Positions 14,271-15,725 of a stretch of DNA of 15,725 nucleotides are shown piece by piece. The notes under the pieces are model-generated. The model searched no databases and had not been told where the DNA came from. It was given only the letters and a program-made list of their open reading frames with translations. The stretch is taken from contig JBBDIM010000161.1 in the NCBI GenBank assembly GCA_040880405.1, positions 1 to 15,725 on the forward strand, given 5' to 3'. Within the stretch, counting starts at the first letter, position 1. Each line of letters begins with the position of its first letter. Origin of the DNA: JBBDIM01 sp040880405 (GTDB lineage Bacteria > Planctomycetota > Planctomycetia > Pirellulales > Pirellulaceae). Made by a program: the position numbers and the translations under genes.

Positions 14271-14350
14271 CGCTTCAAACGCCTTGGCCTTGGCGTTCTC
14301 CTCCCGGGGCCAATCGATTTCACTACTATCCGTCACGTCAGAAAGACCGC

Positions 14351-15679
14351 ATGACTGTCATGAGTGCCGCCGCCTCAGTCGCTGAAAATTTTAGTCCCGA
14401 GGCCTTCCAGAAATTCGTCGATGGCCGTAACGAGCCCGAGTGGCTGACCGAACTCCGCCGTTCCGCTTACGAGACATTCACGTCCCGAGCGTGGCCCACT
14501 CGGAAAGAGGAAGAGTGGATGCGGACCGACATCCGCGGCTTCAAGCTCGACCGCTTTCCGCTGCCAGGCCAGGAAGAAGAGATTCCCGCGGATTTACCAA
14601 CCGGGCTCCTCTCAGCCGGCGTAGACGTCGGCGGACGCATCGTCTCGTACAACGGGCAAACCGTGCGGAGCGAACTTTCGGACGACCTCAAAGCCCAGGG
14701 GGTGATTTTCGGGAGCATCGCCGAAGTTGCCGCCAGCCACGAGGACCTGTTGCGGAAGTACTTGTTCCAGAACCAGTTCGACCCCGATTTCGATAAGTTC
14801 TCCGCCCTGCACGCTTCCTTCTTTTCGTGCGGGCAGGTGCTGTATGTCCCCAAAGGGGTTTGTGTCCGCGAGCCACTGTATGCCCTGTCGATTTTGGGTG
14901 AAAACGGTTCCGACTTCGGTCACACCTTGGTGATTTTGGAAGATGGGGCCGAGGCGACGTTACTCAGCGAGACCGCGAGCCTCGACCAGTCAGCACCTGG
15001 GCTGCACTGTGGGGCGATCGATCTGGTGGCCGGCAACGGGGCGAACCTGCGGTACGTCAACCTGCAAAACTGGGGCCAAGGGGTGTGGCACTTCGCCCAG
15101 CAGAAGGCCCAGCTCAAGCGGGACGCCCACCTGCTGTGGACCTTGGGCGCTTTGGGAAGCCGCCTCTCCAAGGTGAATCAGCATGTGGTGATGGTCGGCG
15201 AGGGGGCCGACTGCGAGGTGAACGGAGTGATGTTCACCGAGGCGAAACAGCACCTCTCGTACCATACCCTCCAGCATCATAAAGCCCCCAGTTGCCGCAG
15301 CAACTTCCTGTACAAAGCGGCCCTGCAAGACCATTCCCGAACCGTGTGGCGGGGGATGATCAAGGTCGACACCAAGGCCCAGAAGACCGACGGCTACCAG
15401 CGGAACGACAACCTGCTGCTCACCGAACACAGTCGGGCCGATTCGATCCCCGGGCTGGAAATCGAAGCGGACGATGTCCGTTGCACCCACGGCGCGACCA
15501 CCGGCCGAGTCGATAACGAGCAGGTGTTTTACGCCCAATGTCGTGGGTTCACCCGGAACGAGGCGGTCCGTTTGATCGTGACCGGGTTCTTCCAGCAGGT
15601 GTTTGATCGAATTTCCCTGACCACGGTTCGCGACGCCCTCTCCGAGGCGATCGCGCGGCGTGTTCGAAACTACGACTAG
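14351..15679 (+). CDS. sufD: Fe-S cluster assembly scaffold protein SufD
   Basis: A 442-residue partner of SufB, homologous to it in the beta-helix core and C-terminus. An N-terminal helical segment contains RNEPEWLTELRRSAYETF (26-43). The core includes VLYVPKGVCVREPLYALSI (163-181) and the C-terminal block VRCTHGATTGRVDNEQVFYA (376-395). Within that, H380 matches the histidine (His360 in E. coli SufD) at the SufB-SufD interface where clusters form. The helical end holds RNEAVRLIVTGFFQQVFDRI (402-421). It is slightly longer than the E. coli protein. ATG 14351 has a weak AGAAAGA upstream; ATG 14360 (residue 4) is an alternative. SufD is the last suf gene seen; sufS and a sulfur-transfer partner would be expected further downstream or elsewhere. 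Confidence 0.96.
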   Translation: MTVMSAAASVAENFSPEAFQKFVDGRNEPEWLTELRRSAYETFTSRAWPTRKEEEWMRTDIRGFKLDRFPLPGQEEEIPADLPTGLLSAGVDVGGRIVSYNGQTVRSELSDDLKAQGVIFGSIAEVAASHEDLLRKYLFQNQFDPDFDKFSALHASFFSCGQVLYVPKGVCVREPLYALSILGENGSDFGHTLVILEDGAEATLLSETASLDQSAPGLHCGAIDLVAGNGANLRYVNLQNWGQGVWHFAQQKAQLKRDAHLLWTLGALGSRLSKVNQHVVMVGEGADCEVNGVMFTEAKQHLSYHTLQHHKAPSCRSNFLYKAALQDHSRTVWRGMIKVDTKAQKTDGYQRNDNLLLTEHSRADSIPGLEIEADDVRCTHGATTGRVDNEQVFYAQCRGFTRNEAVRLIVTGFFQQVFDRISLTTVRDALSEAIARRVRNYD

Positions 15680-15693
15680 GGACGCGTTGCCGG

Positions 15694-15724
15694 TGCGAAA
15701 AAGGGGTCAGGACTCTTTTTCGCA
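15694..15724. repeat. REP-like hairpin after sufD
   Basis: TGCGAAAAAG (15694-15703) pairs perfectly with CTTTTTCGCA (15715-15724) around GGGTCAGGACT. The AAAAAGGGGTCAGGACTCTTTTT layout resembles REP-type palindromes often found near Y1-transposase (RAYT) genes, but no such gene is in the window. Located 14 bases after sufD, it could also weakly promote termination. A related AAAAAGGGTCA occurs at 9-19. Confidence 0.5.
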
Positions 15725-15725
15725 A

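Overview
The window looks like a piece of chromosome from a planctomycete, probably a Pirellulales relative (Blastopirellula/Rhodopirellula type). This is an inference. It rests on moderately GC-rich genes with wide, repeat-littered gaps, on intergenic repeats of the ACGCAGAGACGC, AGCCCTGAAAGGGC and CACTGGCGGGCAAGC kinds that I associate with this phylum, and on the protein style. No 16S gene or other direct taxonomic marker is present.

Left part (1-3612): on the minus strand a phosphofructokinase whose diagnostic residues indicate pyrophosphate dependence is followed 54 bases later by a HAD-type hydrolase, a likely two-gene unit. Upstream lies nearly 1 kb without a convincing gene, filled with imperfect palindromes and degenerate repeats, then a small uncharacterised helical protein (109 aa). 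Middle-left (3613-5572): a tRNA-Cys(GCA) with a plausible promoter and a strong intrinsic terminator, a 620-base gap, and an orphan NarL/FixJ-type response regulator closed by its own terminator.

Middle (5573-9868): an enolase-superfamily enzyme with muconate-lactonizing/dipeptide-epimerase-type catalytic residues, convergent with two minus-strand genes. These encode an unusual alanine/sodium symporter, with a large N-terminal extracytoplasmic region and a coiled-coil insertion, and a small membrane protein with a pseudopilin-like C-terminal domain. The symporter has a clear sigma70-type promoter inside the divergent region it shares with sufR.

Right part (10058-15679): an iron-sulfur assembly locus in the order sufR - nuoB - sufC - sufB - sufD, all on the plus strand. 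SufR is a winged-helix regulator with the three spaced cysteines expected to hold an Fe-S cluster. SufB, SufC and SufD form the SufBC2D scaffold that builds clusters. A solitary nuoB (the complex I subunit carrying cluster N2) sits between the regulator and the scaffold genes, so an Fe-S client protein appears to be embedded in the assembly operon. All intergenic gaps of this locus contain palindromes or interspersed repeats. The sufR-nuoB gap also has an 11-base tandem direct repeat that is a good operator candidate. No cysteine desulfurase (sufS) or sufU/sufE is seen before the window ends.

I found no CRISPR array, insertion sequence with a transposase, prophage or complete novel system. 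The most notable items are the nuoB insertion in the suf locus, the unusual symporter architecture and the possible operator DNA.
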